Below the pieces are notes generated by a model. The model did no database searches. It worked only from the letters and a program-made list of their open reading frames with translations, and had not been told where the DNA came from. 64,000 nt of DNA, from the NCBI RefSeq assembly GCF_003173755.1, contig NZ_CP029553.1, positions 5,088,001 to 5,152,000 of the forward strand, written 5' to 3'. Positions 36,518 through 44,836 of this stretch are shown here, in pieces. Position 1 is the first letter of the stretch. Every line of letters starts with the position of its first letter. Made by a program: the position numbers and the translations under genes. The DNA is from Methylobacterium terrae. GTDB lineage: Bacteria > Pseudomonadota > Alphaproteobacteria > Rhizobiales > Beijerinckiaceae.

Positions 36518-37531
36518 TCAGGCGATGCGCTTGTCGGTCTGGGATTGCGGCGTGCCGGCGGCGGCTTGGGCGAGACCCCGCACGATGGCGCGCCGCGCCA
36601 GCTCGACCTTGAAGGCGTTGTGGGCGTAGGGGCGGGCCTCCGCCAGGATCACGTCCGCGGCCTCGCGGAAGGTCTCAGGGCTGGCGGGCCTGCCCTGGAG
36701 GCGGGCTTCGGCCTCGGCGTTGCGCCAGGGCTTGTGGGCGACGCCGCCGAGCGCGAGGCGGGCGGTGCGGATCGTGTCGCCGTCCATCTCCAGGGCGGCC
36801 GCGACCGAGACCAGCGCGAAGGCGTAAGAGAGCCGGTCGCGCAGCTTCAGGTAGGTGTAGTGCTTGGAGAAGTCCTCGTCCGGCAGGTCGACCGAGAGCA
36901 CGATCTCGCCGTGCCGCAGCGTGGTGTCGGTCTGCGGCGCGTCGCCCGGCAGGCGGTGGAACTCCCCGGAGGGAATGCTGCGGCGCCCGTCCGGACCCTC
37001 GACCTGCACGGTGGCCTCGAGCGCCGCCAGCGCCACGCACATGTCGGAGGGGTGGGTGGCGATGCAGGTGTCGGAGGCGCCCAGGATCGCGTGGATCCGG
37101 TTGACCCCGGTTATCGCCGGGCAGCCGCTGCCGGGCTGGCGCTTGTTGCAGGGCGTGCCCTCGTCGTAGAAATAGTAGCAGCGGGTGCGCTGCAAGAGGT
37201 TGCCGCCGGTGGTCGCGGCGTTGCGCAGCTGCGGCGAGGCGCCGGCGAGCAGCGCGCTGGCGAGCAGCGGATAGCGCTCGTTGACCAGCGGGTCGTAGGC
37301 GAGCGTGGCGTTCGGCACGAGCGCGCCGAGGCGCAAGCCCCCTTCGTGCTGGACGATCTCGTCGAGCGGGAGCCGGGTGATGTCGACGAGCCGGCCCGGC
37401 CGCTCGACGTTGTACTTCATCAGATCGACGAGGTTGGTGCCCCCGGCGATGAAGCGCGCCGCCGGATCGGCGGCGAGCGCCTGCACGGCCTCCTGCACGG
37501 TGTCGGCGCGGGTATACTCGAACCGGTTCAT
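36518..37531 (-). CDS. paoB: PaoB-like FAD-binding subunit with extra [4Fe-4S] motif (337 aa)
   Basis: The FAD domain carries FIAGGTNLVDLMKY near residue 30 and ATTGGNLLQRT near 110. An insertion with Cys118, Cys128, Cys137 and Cys156 (CYYFYDEGTPCNKRQPGSGC, then DTCIATHPSD) matches the extra [4Fe-4S] cluster known from E. coli PaoB. This separates it from ordinary xanthine dehydrogenase FAD subunits. Its start overlaps the small-subunit stop (ATGA), and the large subunit follows after 9 bases. Confidence 0.87.
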   Translation of the reverse strand: MNRFEYTRADTVQEAVQALAADPAARFIAGGTNLVDLMKYNVERPGRLVDITRLPLDEIVQHEGGLRLGALVPNATLAYDPLVNERYPLLASALLAGASPQLRNAATTGGNLLQRTRCYYFYDEGTPCNKRQPGSGCPAITGVNRIHAILGASDTCIATHPSDMCVALAALEATVQVEGPDGRRSIPSGEFHRLPGDAPQTDTTLRHGEIVLSVDLPDEDFSKHYTYLKLRDRLSYAFALVSVAAALEMDGDTIRTARLALGGVAHKPWRNAEAEARLQGRPASPETFREAADVILAEARPYAHNAFKVELARRAIVRGLAQAAAGTPQSQTDKRIA

Positions 37532-38049
37532 TCCGCGGCCTCCCGGAACGAGGACGACTTGCTCTTCAGCACGTCCTCGACGGCGTCGACGATGTTGGCG
37601 TAGGCGCCGCAGCGGCAGATGTTGCCGCTCATGTGCTCGCGGATCTCGTCGCGCGAGCGTGCGCGGCCCTCCTCGATCAGGGCGACCGCCGACATGATCT
37701 GGCCCGGCGTGCAGTAGCCGCACTGGAAGGCGTCGTGCTCCAGGAACGCGGCCTGGACCGGATGCAGGCTGCCGCTCGACAGGCCCTCGATGGTGGTGAC
37801 GTGGGCGCCGTCCTTCTGCACGGCCAGCGCCAGGCAGGAATTGATCCGCTTGCCGTCGACGATCACCGTGCAGGCGCCGCACTGGCCGTGGTCGCAGCCT
37901 TTCTTGGTGCCCGTGAGGTCGAGTTCCTCGCGCAGGAGGTCGAGGAGGGTCGTCCAGGGCGCGACCTGGAGCCGGCGCTCCTGCCCGTTGACCGTCAGGG
38001 TGACCGGGATCGTGTCCGGTAGGGCGGGGGAGCCGCTTTCGCTCAGCAT
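37528..38049 (-). CDS. paoA: PaoA-like [2Fe-2S] subunit (173 aa)
   Basis: The plant-type ferredoxin fold holds C52-x4-C57-x2-C60 ... C72 (KKGCDHGQCGACTV). A second cluster uses C110-x2-C113 and C145-x-C147 (QCGYCTPGQ, NICRCGAY). This passes electrons between the Mo and FAD subunits. Start MLSESGSPAL was chosen. An in-frame ATG at 38131-38133 would add 28 residues that look neither like a Tat signal nor like the family. Confidence 0.87.
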   Translation of the reverse strand: MLSESGSPALPDTIPVTLTVNGQERRLQVAPWTTLLDLLREELDLTGTKKGCDHGQCGACTVIVDGKRINSCLALAVQKDGAHVTTIEGLSSGSLHPVQAAFLEHDAFQCGYCTPGQIMSAVALIEEGRARSRDEIREHMSGNICRCGAYANIVDAVEDVLKSKSSSFREAAE

Positions 38050-38393
38050 GGGCCTGCCATCGATCGTGAAGGAGCCCGGCCTCGGCGCGCGCAAAGAGGG
38101 CGCGCGGCCCTCGAGCCGGGCGGCATACCCCATAACTGTTCCAAGGTGTGGACGTTCCCCAAGGGAGTATCGAGGCGGGCTCGCACCGGAACCCTCCCCC
38201 CTCTGCGGCGGGAGGGCTCCGGTGCGAGCCTTCGGGCGGGGGGACGTCCCCAGTTTCGCCCGCCATGCACCCGAAGCCGCCCGTCGCCCGTCTTCCGCCG
38301 CTTCTGGCCGCCGTCCCGCTGCGCTAGTGATGACGGGATCGCGGCGGGACACCCGTCCCCGCGCCCGATACGACCCGCACCCGGAGACCCCGC
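38050..38393. other. Divergent intergenic region with a 53-bp palindrome (38178-38230)
   Basis: This 344-base gap lies between the aldehyde oxidase operon and the M20 peptidase. It contains 13-bp perfect arms (GGCTCGCACCGGA / TCCGGTGCGAGCC) enclosing an inner CCCTCCC / GGGAGGG stem. Promoters for both divergent units must lie here but could not be assigned. Confidence 0.5.
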
Positions 38394-39776
38394 ATGGCCG
38401 CGCCCGACCGGATCCTCAACGACATCGACCGCGACCTCGACAACTCGCTGGAGCGGCTGTTCGCCTTCCTGCGCATCCAATCGATCTCGACCGATCCGGC
38501 CTACGCGGCGGAGTGCCGGAAGGCGGCGGAGTGGCTGAAGGGGGATTTGTCCGCCATGGGCTTTCAGGCCTCCCTGCGGGAGACCGGCGGCCATCCGGTG
38601 GTGCTCGGCCATTACCCGAAGCCCGGCGCTCCCCACGTCCTGTTCTACGGCCATTACGACGTGCAGCCGGTCGATCCGCTGGACGAGTGGGAGACGCCGC
38701 CCTTCGAGCCGCGCATGGCGACGCTCCCGGACGGCAGGAAGGTCGTCAGCGCGCGCGGCGCCTGCGACGACAAGGGACAGGTGATGACCTTCGTCGAGGC
38801 CTGCCGCGCCTTCAAGGCGATCGACGGCGAACTGCCGGTCGGCGTCACGATCCTGATCGAGGGCGCCGAGGAGGACGGCTCGAAGTTCCTGCCCGAATGG
38901 GTCGCGGCGAACCGCGACGAGCTCAAGGCCGACGTCGCGCTGGTCTGCGACACCGGGATGTGGGACCGCGACACCCCGGCCATCACCTCGTCGCTGCGGG
39001 GCCTCGCGTATTTCGAGGTCACGGTGAGTTGCGCCGACCGCGACCTGCATTCGGGCCTGTTCGGGGGCGCGGCCGCCAACCCGATCCGGGTGCTCTCGCG
39101 CATCATCGCCGACCTGCACGACGAGGACGGCCGGGTGACCGTGCCGGGCTTCTACGACGGCGTGCACGAGACGCCGCCCGAGGTGCTGGAGCAGTGGCGG
39201 GGCCTCGACCTGACGCCCGAGAGCTTCCTCGGCACCGTCGGCCTCGACCGGCCGGCTGGCGAGCGCGACCGGATGCTGATCGAGCAGATCCAGTCCCGGC
39301 CGACCTGCGACGTCAACGGCATCATCGGCGGCTATACCGGCGAGGGCACCAAGACGGTGATCGCCGCGAAGGCGAGCGCCAAGATCTCGTTCCGCCTCGT
39401 CGGCGACCAGGACCCGGAGGCGCTCGACCGCAACTTCCGGGCCTTCGTCGCGGCCCGCATCCCGGCCGATTGCTCGGCCGAGGTCGTCACCCACAAGGGC
39501 TCGCGGGCGCTCGCGCTCCCTCACGGCATGCCCGCGCTCGAGGCCGCCAAGGAGGCGCTCGCCGAGGAATGGGGCCGGGCCCCGGTGACGATCGGATCGG
39601 GCGGCTCGATCCCGATCGTCGGCGACTTCAAGCGCACGCTCGGCCTCGACACGCTGCTCGTCGGCTTCGGCCTCGACGACGACCGGGTGCACTCGCCGAA
39701 CGAGAAGTACGACCTGCAGAGCTTCCACAAGGGCACGCGCTCCTGGGCGCGGATCCTGGCAGCGCTGGCGAAGTAG
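38394..39776 (+). CDS. M20-family metallopeptidase / dipeptidase (460 aa)
   Basis: The metal-binding pieces are visible in order: LFYGHYDVQPVDP, GACDDKGQVMTFVEA, ILIEGAEEDGS and CDTGMW. The late GSGGSIPIVGDFKRTLG and VHSPNEKYDLQSFHKGT complete the pattern. The domain insertion between (LHSGLFGGAAANP) is the dimerisation domain. Such enzymes cleave dipeptides or remove acyl groups from amino acids in the cytoplasm. It is followed by an amino-acid racemase, which would suit peptide use. Confidence 0.88.
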   Translation: MAAPDRILNDIDRDLDNSLERLFAFLRIQSISTDPAYAAECRKAAEWLKGDLSAMGFQASLRETGGHPVVLGHYPKPGAPHVLFYGHYDVQPVDPLDEWETPPFEPRMATLPDGRKVVSARGACDDKGQVMTFVEACRAFKAIDGELPVGVTILIEGAEEDGSKFLPEWVAANRDELKADVALVCDTGMWDRDTPAITSSLRGLAYFEVTVSCADRDLHSGLFGGAAANPIRVLSRIIADLHDEDGRVTVPGFYDGVHETPPEVLEQWRGLDLTPESFLGTVGLDRPAGERDRMLIEQIQSRPTCDVNGIIGGYTGEGTKTVIAAKASAKISFRLVGDQDPEALDRNFRAFVAARIPADCSAEVVTHKGSRALALPHGMPALEAAKEALAEEWGRAPVTIGSGGSIPIVGDFKRTLGLDTLLVGFGLDDDRVHSPNEKYDLQSFHKGTRSWARILAALAK

Positions 39777-39847
39777 GGTGGGCGCCTGCCGCCGGACGAC
39801 CGGCGGCAGGCTGTTCCGGCGCGCGTCGTCGATCGAGGAGGCCCGTG

Positions 39848-40552
39848 GTGCAGCAGAAGGTCATCGGCCTGATCGGCGGGATGAGCTGGGAGAGCTCGGC
39901 CGAGTACTACCGCATCGTCAACGAGACGGTGCGCGCGCGTCTGGGCGGCCTGCGCTCGGCGCGCTGCCTGCTGTGGTCGTTCGACTTCGGCGAGATCGAG
40001 GCCCTGCAGCATGCCGGGCGCTGGGACGAGGCGACGGCCGAGCTGATCGGGGCCGCCCGGCGGCTCGAGCGGGGCGGGGCCGACGTCGTGGTGATCTGCA
40101 CCAACACCATGCACCGCATGGCCGACGCGGTGCAGGCCGCGATCGGCCTGCCGCTCCTGCACATCGCCGACCCGACGGCGGAGCGGATCCGCGCCACCGG
40201 CCTGTCGCGGGTCGGCCTGCTGGGCACCGCCTTCACCATGGAGCAGGACTTCTACAAGGGCCGCCTCGCTGAGCGCCACGGCCTCGACGTGCTGGTGCCC
40301 GAGCCCGACGACCGGGCGGAGGTCCACCGGGTGATCTACCAGGAGTTGGTCCAGGGCCGGGCCGAGCCCGCCTCGCGCGAGGCGTATCGCGCGATCATCG
40401 CCCGGCTGGTCGAGCGGGGCGCGGAGGCGATCATCCTCGGCTGCACCGAGATCATGCTGCTGGTGCGGCCGGACGACAGCGCGGTTCCGCTCTTCGACAC
40501 AACGGCGATCCACGCCGAGGCGGCAGTCGACTTCGCGCTGGCCGAGGCCTGA
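39848..40552 (+). CDS. Aspartate/glutamate racemase family protein (234 aa)
   Basis: Family marks are GLIGGMSWESSAEYYRIVNE at the N-terminus and the two catalytic-cysteine regions VVICTNTMH and IILGCTEIMLL. The enzyme should interconvert L- and D-aspartate or a related amino acid without a cofactor. GTG 39848 was chosen because the GAGGAGG ribosome-binding site is 6 bases upstream; the neighbouring GTG 39845 would be only 3 bases away. Confidence 0.85.
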   Translation: MQQKVIGLIGGMSWESSAEYYRIVNETVRARLGGLRSARCLLWSFDFGEIEALQHAGRWDEATAELIGAARRLERGGADVVVICTNTMHRMADAVQAAIGLPLLHIADPTAERIRATGLSRVGLLGTAFTMEQDFYKGRLAERHGLDVLVPEPDDRAEVHRVIYQELVQGRAEPASREAYRAIIARLVERGAEAIILGCTEIMLLVRPDDSAVPLFDTTAIHAEAAVDFALAEA

Positions 40553-40691
40553 TCGAGGCCGCTCCGCGCCGTTCACCAATTCGCGGGCGCTCGTCGCGGC
40601 GGGAGCGCAGATGCGAGGCGTGCCGGCACGCCGAGCTTGACCGCACGGCAGCCCTCGGGCACCCCGGGAGCCCGAGAACGGAGTTCCGATC

Positions 40692-41057
40692 ATGTCGAGC
40701 CCAGATCGCCCGCGCCTGACGACCCACGTGCTCGACACCGCCCACGGCCGGCCCGCCGCCGGGGTGGCGATCCAGCTCTGGCGCCTCGCCGACGGGGCGC
40801 GGGAGGAGGTCGCCCGCACCCTCACCAACGCGGACGGGCGCTGCGACGCGCCGCTGCTCTCGGGAGCGGCCCTGCGGCCCGGGATCTACGAGCTGGTCTT
40901 CGCGGTCGGCGCCTATTTCGCGGGAGCGGGCGACGCGGGGGGCGGCGACTTCCTCGACGAGGTGCCGGTGCGCTTCGTGGTCCGGCCCGGACTCGACCAC
41001 TACCACGTGCCCCTGCTGATCGCGCCCTACGCCTACAGCACCTATCGGGGCAGCTGA
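40692..41057 (+). CDS. uraH: 5-hydroxyisourate hydrolase (121 aa)
   Basis: This transthyretin-fold enzyme hydrolyses 5-hydroxyisourate in uric acid breakdown. The N-terminal LTTHVLDTAHGRPAAGV and C-terminal HYHVPLLIAPYAYSTYRGS (the YRGS tetrapeptide) are diagnostic. No other purine catabolic gene is adjacent; the nearby Mo-enzyme operon is of the aldehyde-oxidase type. The end overlaps the next, convergent gene by 16 bases. Confidence 0.93.
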   Translation: MSSPDRPRLTTHVLDTAHGRPAAGVAIQLWRLADGAREEVARTLTNADGRCDAPLLSGAALRPGIYELVFAVGAYFAGAGDAGGGDFLDEVPVRFVVRPGLDHYHVPLLIAPYAYSTYRGS

Positions 41058-41365
41058 GCGGACGCGCCGGACCCCGGCTTCTGCCAGCCGCGGCGACGCT
41101 CGAACAGGCCGTGCTCGCGGTAATGGAGCAGGGGGTTCACGCCCGCCCGCGCCACGTCCGGATTGGCCGAGAGGTAGCCGGTGGTGCTGAACTCGGCGGA
41201 CGGATCGCGCCCCTCGCGCCAGCCGAAATACAGGTAGTGATCGAGGGGATCGCACCCCTCGGCCGCGACGTCCGGATTCTTGCCGAGGTAGTAGACGGGA
41301 TCGAAGCCGCCGACGAGGTCGGGCGGGGTCGGCCTGCGGTGCCAATGAACGATGCGCCACACCAT
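41042..41365 (-). CDS. Short protein made of two FDP-YYL / NPDVA repeats (107 aa)
   Basis: Two tandem copies of a motif of about 35 residues are visible: GFDPVYYLGKNPDVAAEG and FSTTGYLSANPDVARAG. Each is followed by a -HY---G- segment (DPLDHYLYFGWREGRDPS, NPLLHYREHG). Such repeats usually decorate larger glycosyltransferases or surface proteins in this group. Here they stand alone, which suggests a minimal or truncated version. The function is unknown. The gene overlaps uraH tail to tail. Confidence 0.6.
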   Translation of the reverse strand: MVWRIVHWHRRPTPPDLVGGFDPVYYLGKNPDVAAEGCDPLDHYLYFGWREGRDPSAEFSTTGYLSANPDVARAGVNPLLHYREHGLFERRRGWQKPGSGASAQLPR

Positions 41366-41745
41366 CGGACGTCTCGAGCTCCCTCGGGGGAAGCCGGGCG
41401 ACGCCGGTGTTCCATGACCTAGCGTTTCACCCGATTCCCGACCCTCAGGAAGCCTGAATCCCGGGCGCAGCGCAAGTGGCCATGAGCCGGCTTCGTCCAG
41501 GTTCCCGCGCCGCCGTCCGCCGGCACGTCGATGCCCGGGCGGGGCCTCATCTTCGCCACAGGTTGCGCCGTCACCGGGTCCGGGCGGCGGGGCGCATCGC
41601 GCAGGAGTTGACGATGGGATTCGTCATTCTCGATCCACAGACCGGCAAGCGCGTCGAGATCGGTATCCTACCACCCGATCGGGGGACTGGCACAGTCGGG
41701 ACGGACAGGGCAGGTAGAGCCTCTGTCCGGCCGGAAGGATTGCCC
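41366..41745. other. Gap with a possible N-terminal extension for the DUF6894 gene
   Basis: From the ATG at 41614, preceded by AGGAG, a frame runs without stop into the DUF6894 gene, adding 44 residues starting MGFVILDPQTGKRVEIG. The rest of the 380 bases shows no gene, repeat or clear hairpin. Confidence 0.35.
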
Positions 41746-42033
41746 ATGCCCCGATACTTCTTCAACACTCACATCGGCGAGGACGTCATCACCGATCTGA
41801 ACGGCGAGGAGCTTCGCGATCCCGATCACGCCTGGGAAGCGTCGCGGTCGATCATCCGCACGATGATGGACGATCCCAAGATGACGGCGAGCGCGAGCCA
41901 CGACCGCCTGCTCGCCGCGAGCCTGGTGGTCACCGACGAGGCCGGCGAGGTGGTGCTGGAATTCCCCTTCGCCGAGGCCCTGGCGGGGGACGCGCCCGAG
42001 GAGCCGCGGCACGAGACGCCGACGGGCCATTGA
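41746..42033 (+). CDS. DUF6894 family small protein (95 aa)
   Basis: The N-terminus MPRYFFNTHIGEDVITDLNG, together with LRDPDHAWEASRSI, is the signature of this small family common in Methylobacterium and rhizobia. Function unknown. ATG 41746 was chosen because family members start MPRYFF and AAGGA precedes it. The in-frame ATG 41614, with a good AGGAG site, offers a 44-residue longer form. Confidence 0.75.
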   Translation: MPRYFFNTHIGEDVITDLNGEELRDPDHAWEASRSIIRTMMDDPKMTASASHDRLLAASLVVTDEAGEVVLEFPFAEALAGDAPEEPRHETPTGH

Positions 42034-42202
42034 CGCCCCGGACGGCACGCGCAGGGCCGGTTCGGCCGCGTCGTGCAACGCCGGGAGCGAACGGGATGGC
42101 GGCCTCCCGGCCGCCTCGCGGAGGAGAGGCAGGCCCCGGGAAGGCCCGCTCATCCCGTCGATGCCCGTCACCCGCGCATCGCGCGCGACGGCACGGCCGC
42201 GC

Positions 42203-42559
42203 TCACTCGTAGACGCAGACGTAGATCTTGCGGACGGTCTCGATCGTGCGCCAGATGCCGACGAAGCCGGGCTTCATGACGAAGCTGTCGCCGGCCTTGT
42301 AGGTCTGGGTCTCGCCGCCCTTCTCCTCGATCTCCACCAGGCCGGAGAGGATGTGGCAGAACTCGAAGGTCGTGCCCTTGATCGAGTGGGTCTCGCCCGG
42401 GGTCGCTTCCCAGATGCCGCTCTTGACCATCCCGTCGCGGGACTCGTCCTGCGCCCAGGTCTTGAACTCCGGCGCGCCCGAGATCAGGCGCTCGGGCAGC
42501 GGCAGGCCCGGCTTCGGCGCGAAGGTCGGGTTGGGGTCGAGGGTGACGAGAAGGGACAT
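42203..42559 (-). CDS. Cupin-domain protein, DUF861 type (118 aa)
   Basis: It is a single small beta-barrel: KSGIWEATPGETHSIKG, FEFCHILSGLVEIEEKGG and YKAGDSFVMKPGFVGIWRT are the cupin motifs of the DUF861 group. This group also includes (S)-ureidoglycine aminohydrolase domains and proteins associated with amine oxidation. It is divergent from the GNAT/amine-oxidation block and may be regulated with it. Confidence 0.78.
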   Translation of the reverse strand: MSLLVTLDPNPTFAPKPGLPLPERLISGAPEFKTWAQDESRDGMVKSGIWEATPGETHSIKGTTFEFCHILSGLVEIEEKGGETQTYKAGDSFVMKPGFVGIWRTIETVRKIYVCVYE

Positions 42560-42865
42560 GCCGGTTTCCTTGGGCGTGCGGGGCGGGCCCGCGAGGGTCG
42601 TGAGACCCGGCTCGGTGTCGAAGGGGTCGGATCGGCCGCGAGGCCGCCTCCATCGGAACCGGCCCGAAGCTACCGGCGGGACTGCCGGCATTCCTGCCGT
42701 CGCGCGGGAGAGTTCGGCCGAATATTCCGAAAACCACCCGTTCCTCGGCAGAAACCGCGGACGGACCCGGGTCATCTTGGAGCGAGCGGTGAGGCCGTGC
42801 GACGCGGAACCGGCCCGGTCCGGGCTGCGCTCCGGCCGGCCGCCGGGGGAGAGGATGCGGTGACG
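42560..42865. other. Divergent intergenic region
   Basis: This 306-base gap separates the cupin gene and the first GNAT gene. It holds a perfect 10-base palindrome TTCGGCCGAA immediately before an A+T-rich ATATTCCGAAAA stretch (around 42715-42735), a plausible promoter/operator area. No gene was supported. Confidence 0.4.
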
Positions 42866-43738
42866 ATGTCCCAGAACACCATGCGCCTGCAATCCTTCGA
42901 CCTCGCCTCGCAGGATATCGCCTCCGTCGACGTGGAATCGCTGCACGGCCTGTCCCTCGGCGTCGAGTGGCCGCATCGCCCGGCCGACTGGGATTTCCTG
43001 CGCAAGGTCGGCCGCGGCTTCGTCGCCCTCGACGAGATCGGCCGGGTGTTCAGCTCGGCGATGTGGTTTCCCTACGGCGCCGATTGCGCGACGATCGGGA
43101 TGGTCATCACCTCGCCGCGGGTCCAGACCCATGGCGGCGGGCGCTGGATGATGGAGGGCATCCTCCGGCAATGCGGCGAGCGCCGCCTGATCCTGAACGC
43201 GACCCGCGCCGCCTACAGCCTCTACCGCTCGCTCGGCTTCGAGCCGCAGGCGACGGTCCATCAGTGCCAGGGCTACGTGCGGCCGGTCGTCCCGGGCGTC
43301 ACGGACGCGGTCGAGGCGATCTCGGCCGCCGACCTCGGCGAGGTCGCGGCCCTCGACGCGGCCGCCTTCGGGGCCGACCGGTCGCACCTGATGGCACGGC
43401 TCGCCGAGACCGCCGAGATCCGCGGCCTGCGGCGCGGCGGGCGGCTCGCCGCTTACGCGATGCGCCGCCCGTTCGGGCGGGGCTGGGTCGTCGGGCCGGT
43501 CGTCGCCGAGAGCGAGGAGGACGCCGTGCAGCTCGTCGCCGCGCTCCTCGTCGGGCTCGACGGCCAGTTCGTGCGCCTCGACACGCGCCAGTCGGGCGGC
43601 GTGCTGCGCGCCTTCCTGCACGCGGCCGGCCTGCCCCTGCACGACACCGTGACGACGATGACCCGCGGCGCGCCCCTGCCCAGGGTCGAAGCCGGATCGC
43701 CGGGTACCTACGCCCTGGCGGCGCACGCGCTGAGCTAG
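42866..43738 (+). CDS. GNAT-family acetyltransferase-like protein, first tandem paralogue (290 aa)
   Basis: The N-terminal GNAT domain contains WDFLRKVGRGFVALDEIGR, IGMVITSPRVQTHGGGRW (the Q-x-x-G-x-G acetyl-CoA motif) and SLYRSLGFEPQATV. A second domain (about 150-285) has GRLAAYAMRRPFGRGWVVGP and resembles the YitH/HolE acetyltransferase domain (PF18014). The next gene is a clear paralogue with the same two-domain layout. ATG 42866 was chosen; GTG 42860 is closer to the GAGG ribosome-binding site. Confidence 0.78.
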   Translation: MSQNTMRLQSFDLASQDIASVDVESLHGLSLGVEWPHRPADWDFLRKVGRGFVALDEIGRVFSSAMWFPYGADCATIGMVITSPRVQTHGGGRWMMEGILRQCGERRLILNATRAAYSLYRSLGFEPQATVHQCQGYVRPVVPGVTDAVEAISAADLGEVAALDAAAFGADRSHLMARLAETAEIRGLRRGGRLAAYAMRRPFGRGWVVGPVVAESEEDAVQLVAALLVGLDGQFVRLDTRQSGGVLRAFLHAAGLPLHDTVTTMTRGAPLPRVEAGSPGTYALAAHALS

Positions 43739-43796
43739 GCGCGGCGCGCCCGGCCCGCCACTCCCCCTCGATCGACCAAAGAAGCCCGTCCCCGTC

Positions 43797-44678
43797 ATGG
43801 AAGCCGCAAGCCTCCCGGCCGCCTCCCCGGATCCCCGGAGCGACACCGACCCCGTCGCCCTGGTGCCGTTCACCGGCGCGCATCGCGATGGGGCCCTGGC
43901 TCTGTCGCGGGAGATGGCCTGGCCCTACCGGATCGAGGACTGGGACTTCGCGCTCCGCCTCGGCCGGGGATTCGTCCTGGAGCGGGACGGCGGGGTCGTC
44001 GGCACGGCGGCCCTGTTCCCTTACGGCGAGAGCCACGCCACCGTCGGCATGATCATCGTCGCGAAGGCGGCGCAGGGGCGGGGCTACGGGACGCGGCTGG
44101 TAGCGGCGCTCATCGAGGCGGCCGGCCCGCGCAGCATCCTCCTCAACTCGACGCCGGAGGGGCGCGCCCTCTACGAGCGCTACGGCTTCGTGCCGGCCGG
44201 CACCCTGCGGCAGCACCAGGGCCCGTTCACGGCGCAGGTTCCCCCACTGCCGGACGACCGCGTCCGGGCGATGGTGCCGGCGGATCTCGGGGCCGTCCTG
44301 CGCCTCGACCGCGCGGCGACGGGGCTCGACCGGCGCCCGCTCGTCGAGGCCCTCGCCGCGGCGGGCGACGGGTTCGTCCTCCTGCGCGACGGCGCACCCG
44401 CCGGCTACGCGATCTCGCGCCCGTTCGGGCGGGGCCACGTCGTCGGGCCGGTGGTCGCCGGGGACGCCGCCGAGGCGCGCCGCCTGATCGCGGCGGCGCT
44501 CGCCCGCCTCGACGGCCGCTTCGTGCGGGTCGACACCTCGACCGAGTCGGGATTGTCGTCCTGGCTGACCGGGATCGGCCTGCCCCAGACCGGCGACGCC
44601 CTCACGATGGTGCGCGGCACCCTGCCGCCCGCCGGGCCGATGCGCGTGTTCGCGCTCTCCAACCAGTCGCTCAACTGA
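43797..44678 (+). CDS. GNAT-family acetyltransferase, second tandem paralogue (293 aa)
   Basis: It has the same architecture as the preceding gene. Its GNAT domain holds GMIIVAKAAQGRGYGTRLV (acetyl-CoA binding) and ALYERYGFVPAGTL, and the C-terminal PF18014-like domain holds GYAISRPFGRGHVVGPVV. The two paralogues align along their whole length, pointing to gene duplication. The acceptor substrate is unknown; the following amine-oxidation genes suggest an amine or amino acid. Confidence 0.82.
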   Translation: MEAASLPAASPDPRSDTDPVALVPFTGAHRDGALALSREMAWPYRIEDWDFALRLGRGFVLERDGGVVGTAALFPYGESHATVGMIIVAKAAQGRGYGTRLVAALIEAAGPRSILLNSTPEGRALYERYGFVPAGTLRQHQGPFTAQVPPLPDDRVRAMVPADLGAVLRLDRAATGLDRRPLVEALAAAGDGFVLLRDGAPAGYAISRPFGRGHVVGPVVAGDAAEARRLIAAALARLDGRFVRVDTSTESGLSSWLTGIGLPQTGDALTMVRGTLPPAGPMRVFALSNQSLN

Positions 44679-44836
44679 GGCGCCTCGACCGGCGCGAGCC
44701 GGCCCGGGCCTCCGACCGCCTGCCGGTCTCGCAGGAGATCCGGCGATCACCTTGACGAAACCCGCCGAGGGTGGACCGCGCCGCGGTCCGCTCCGGGCCG
44801 TCGCGCCCTCTCGGCCTTGAAGACCGCGGAGCCGCC

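Noticed and set aside
34271..38049. Xanthine dehydrogenase linked to uraH
   Set aside because: The four-cysteine insert in the FAD subunit matches PaoB-type aldehyde oxidases, and uraH lies 2.6 kb away behind unrelated genes.
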